From Planctomycetota bacterium (lineage in GTDB: Bacteria; Planctomycetota; UBA8108; UBA1146; JAJFFE01), in NCBI GenBank assembly GCA_021776775.1, contig JAJFFE010000108.1, positions 1 through 34,038 of the forward strand: a stretch of DNA of 34,038 nucleotides. The letters are read 5' to 3'. The notes under the pieces are model-generated. The model made no database searches and had not been told where the DNA came from. It saw nothing but the letters and a program-made list of their open reading frames with translations. The translations under genes were made by a program, and so were the position numbers. Shown piece by piece: positions 33,613 through 34,038 of this stretch. Within the stretch, counting starts at the first letter, position 1. Every line of letters begins with the position of its first letter.

Positions 33613-34038
33613 ATAGGGGAGGGTAGCACCCGAAACCAAAAGCGAAAGAGTGGAGTGCCCGGATGCCGGGTCGGGAAGTGAGTGCCCCAGGGGGACGAGC
33701 GCCGCCCGGTATCGGCACTCTCATTTTCAGGGTGGCGAGAGATCGCTGGTGGACACGCTCGTCCTGCGCCAGGCGAAGCGGTTTGGCAGTTGGGTGAGCG
33801 GCAAGGCGCCGCGACGGCGCTTTTGCGGGGCGCATCGTGGCGTGGCGCATCGTGGCGTGGCGCATCTCTGCCGGGCGCATCTCTGCAGGGCGCATCTCTG
33901 CAGGGCGCATCTCTGCAGGGCGCATCGTGGCGTGGCTCGAACACCAGTGGGTTGGGGATGGCCGTGTCTTCTGCTCGCCACCGACTATGAGGGAGGGGTG
34001 GGCTTTGGCGCGGGGCAGTGGTTGGAGACCGGGACGGC
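33613..34038. other. Intergenic region dominated by repeats, no convincing gene
   Basis: 426 bp to the window edge. It contains the repeat element and its tandem array (listed separately). Open frames cross the array on both strands only because its period is divisible by three. The rest shows no recognisable gene or promoter. Confidence 0.5.
33804..33944. repeat. Repeat element with seven tandem 15-bp units
   Basis: Seven direct units run from 33829 to 33933. Units 1, 2 and 7 read GGCGCATCGTGGCGT; unit 3 reads GGCGCATCTCTGCCG; units 4-6 read GGCGCATCTCTGCAG. Flanks on both sides match the single-unit element at 13122-13172, including a 27-base exact match at the right end. Read as protein it gives repeating Gly-Ala-Ser-Leu-Gln, which mimics a pentapeptide repeat, but no complete gene is apparent. 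Confidence 0.85.

Noticed and set aside
33682..33990. Apparent pentapeptide-repeat protein (repeating Gly-Ala-Ser-Leu-Gln)
   Set aside because: The repeat reading results from a 15-bp DNA tandem array whose flanks match a non-coding element near 13.1 kb. Other frames and the other strand give equally regular repeats, and there is no ribosome-binding site.

Overview
The window is GC-rich, gene-dense bacterial chromosome. It most resembles a member of the Planctomycetota, although no rRNA or marker phylogeny is available here. The best clue is a C-terminal module of about 75 residues with two dockerin-like Asp/Asn-Gly-Asp repeats and a Cys-Gly-x-Asp-Pro-Thr tail. It ends three unrelated secreted proteins, an arrangement I associate with planctomycete exoproteins. 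GTG and TTG starts are common and several genes lack a clear Shine-Dalgarno site. I see no phage, plasmid, IS, CRISPR, rRNA or tRNA features.

Layout. 1-6301: the 3' part of a giant TPR protein (+). 6625-8065: an isoprenylcysteine-methyltransferase-like membrane protein (+) converging on an NAD-dependent epimerase-like protein (-). 8105-12869 (-): a secreted AA10-type lytic polysaccharide monooxygenase with a dockerin-like tail, a secreted beta-helix protein with the same tail, and an M61-family PDZ metallopeptidase. 12870-13253: a repeat-rich gap with a strong terminator, followed by prolyl-tRNA synthetase (-). 14959-17555 (+): an exported protein of unknown function and a small protein translationally coupled to it. 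17592-20109: a divergent MocR-type regulator and EamA transporter with a candidate operator between them. 20365-23132: a small membrane protein, a TlpA-like lipoprotein and a membrane protein of unknown function. 23669-24949 (+): a third secreted protein with the dockerin-like tail.

24950-33035 (-) is the most interesting region. It is a five-gene operon in which every junction overlaps. The order of transcription is a small helical protein, a RavA/MoxR-type AAA+ ATPase, a 239-aa protein, and two very large proteins whose C-terminal halves look like beta-propellers. I recognise this from memory as a MoxR-vWA-beta-propeller ('bpX') ternary system, one of the NTP-dependent conflict systems predicted by comparative genomics. 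The vWA partner expected in such systems is not in the window. A stand-alone RelA/SpoT-type HD hydrolase gene lies just upstream.

A second layer is intergenic. A hairpin-forming repeat of about 40 bp sits just downstream of three minus-strand genes (near 9.1, 13.2 and 33.1 kb). A second repeat contains a 15-bp unit present once near 13.15 kb and seven times in tandem near 33.9 kb. All domain names come from reading motifs. No database search was run.
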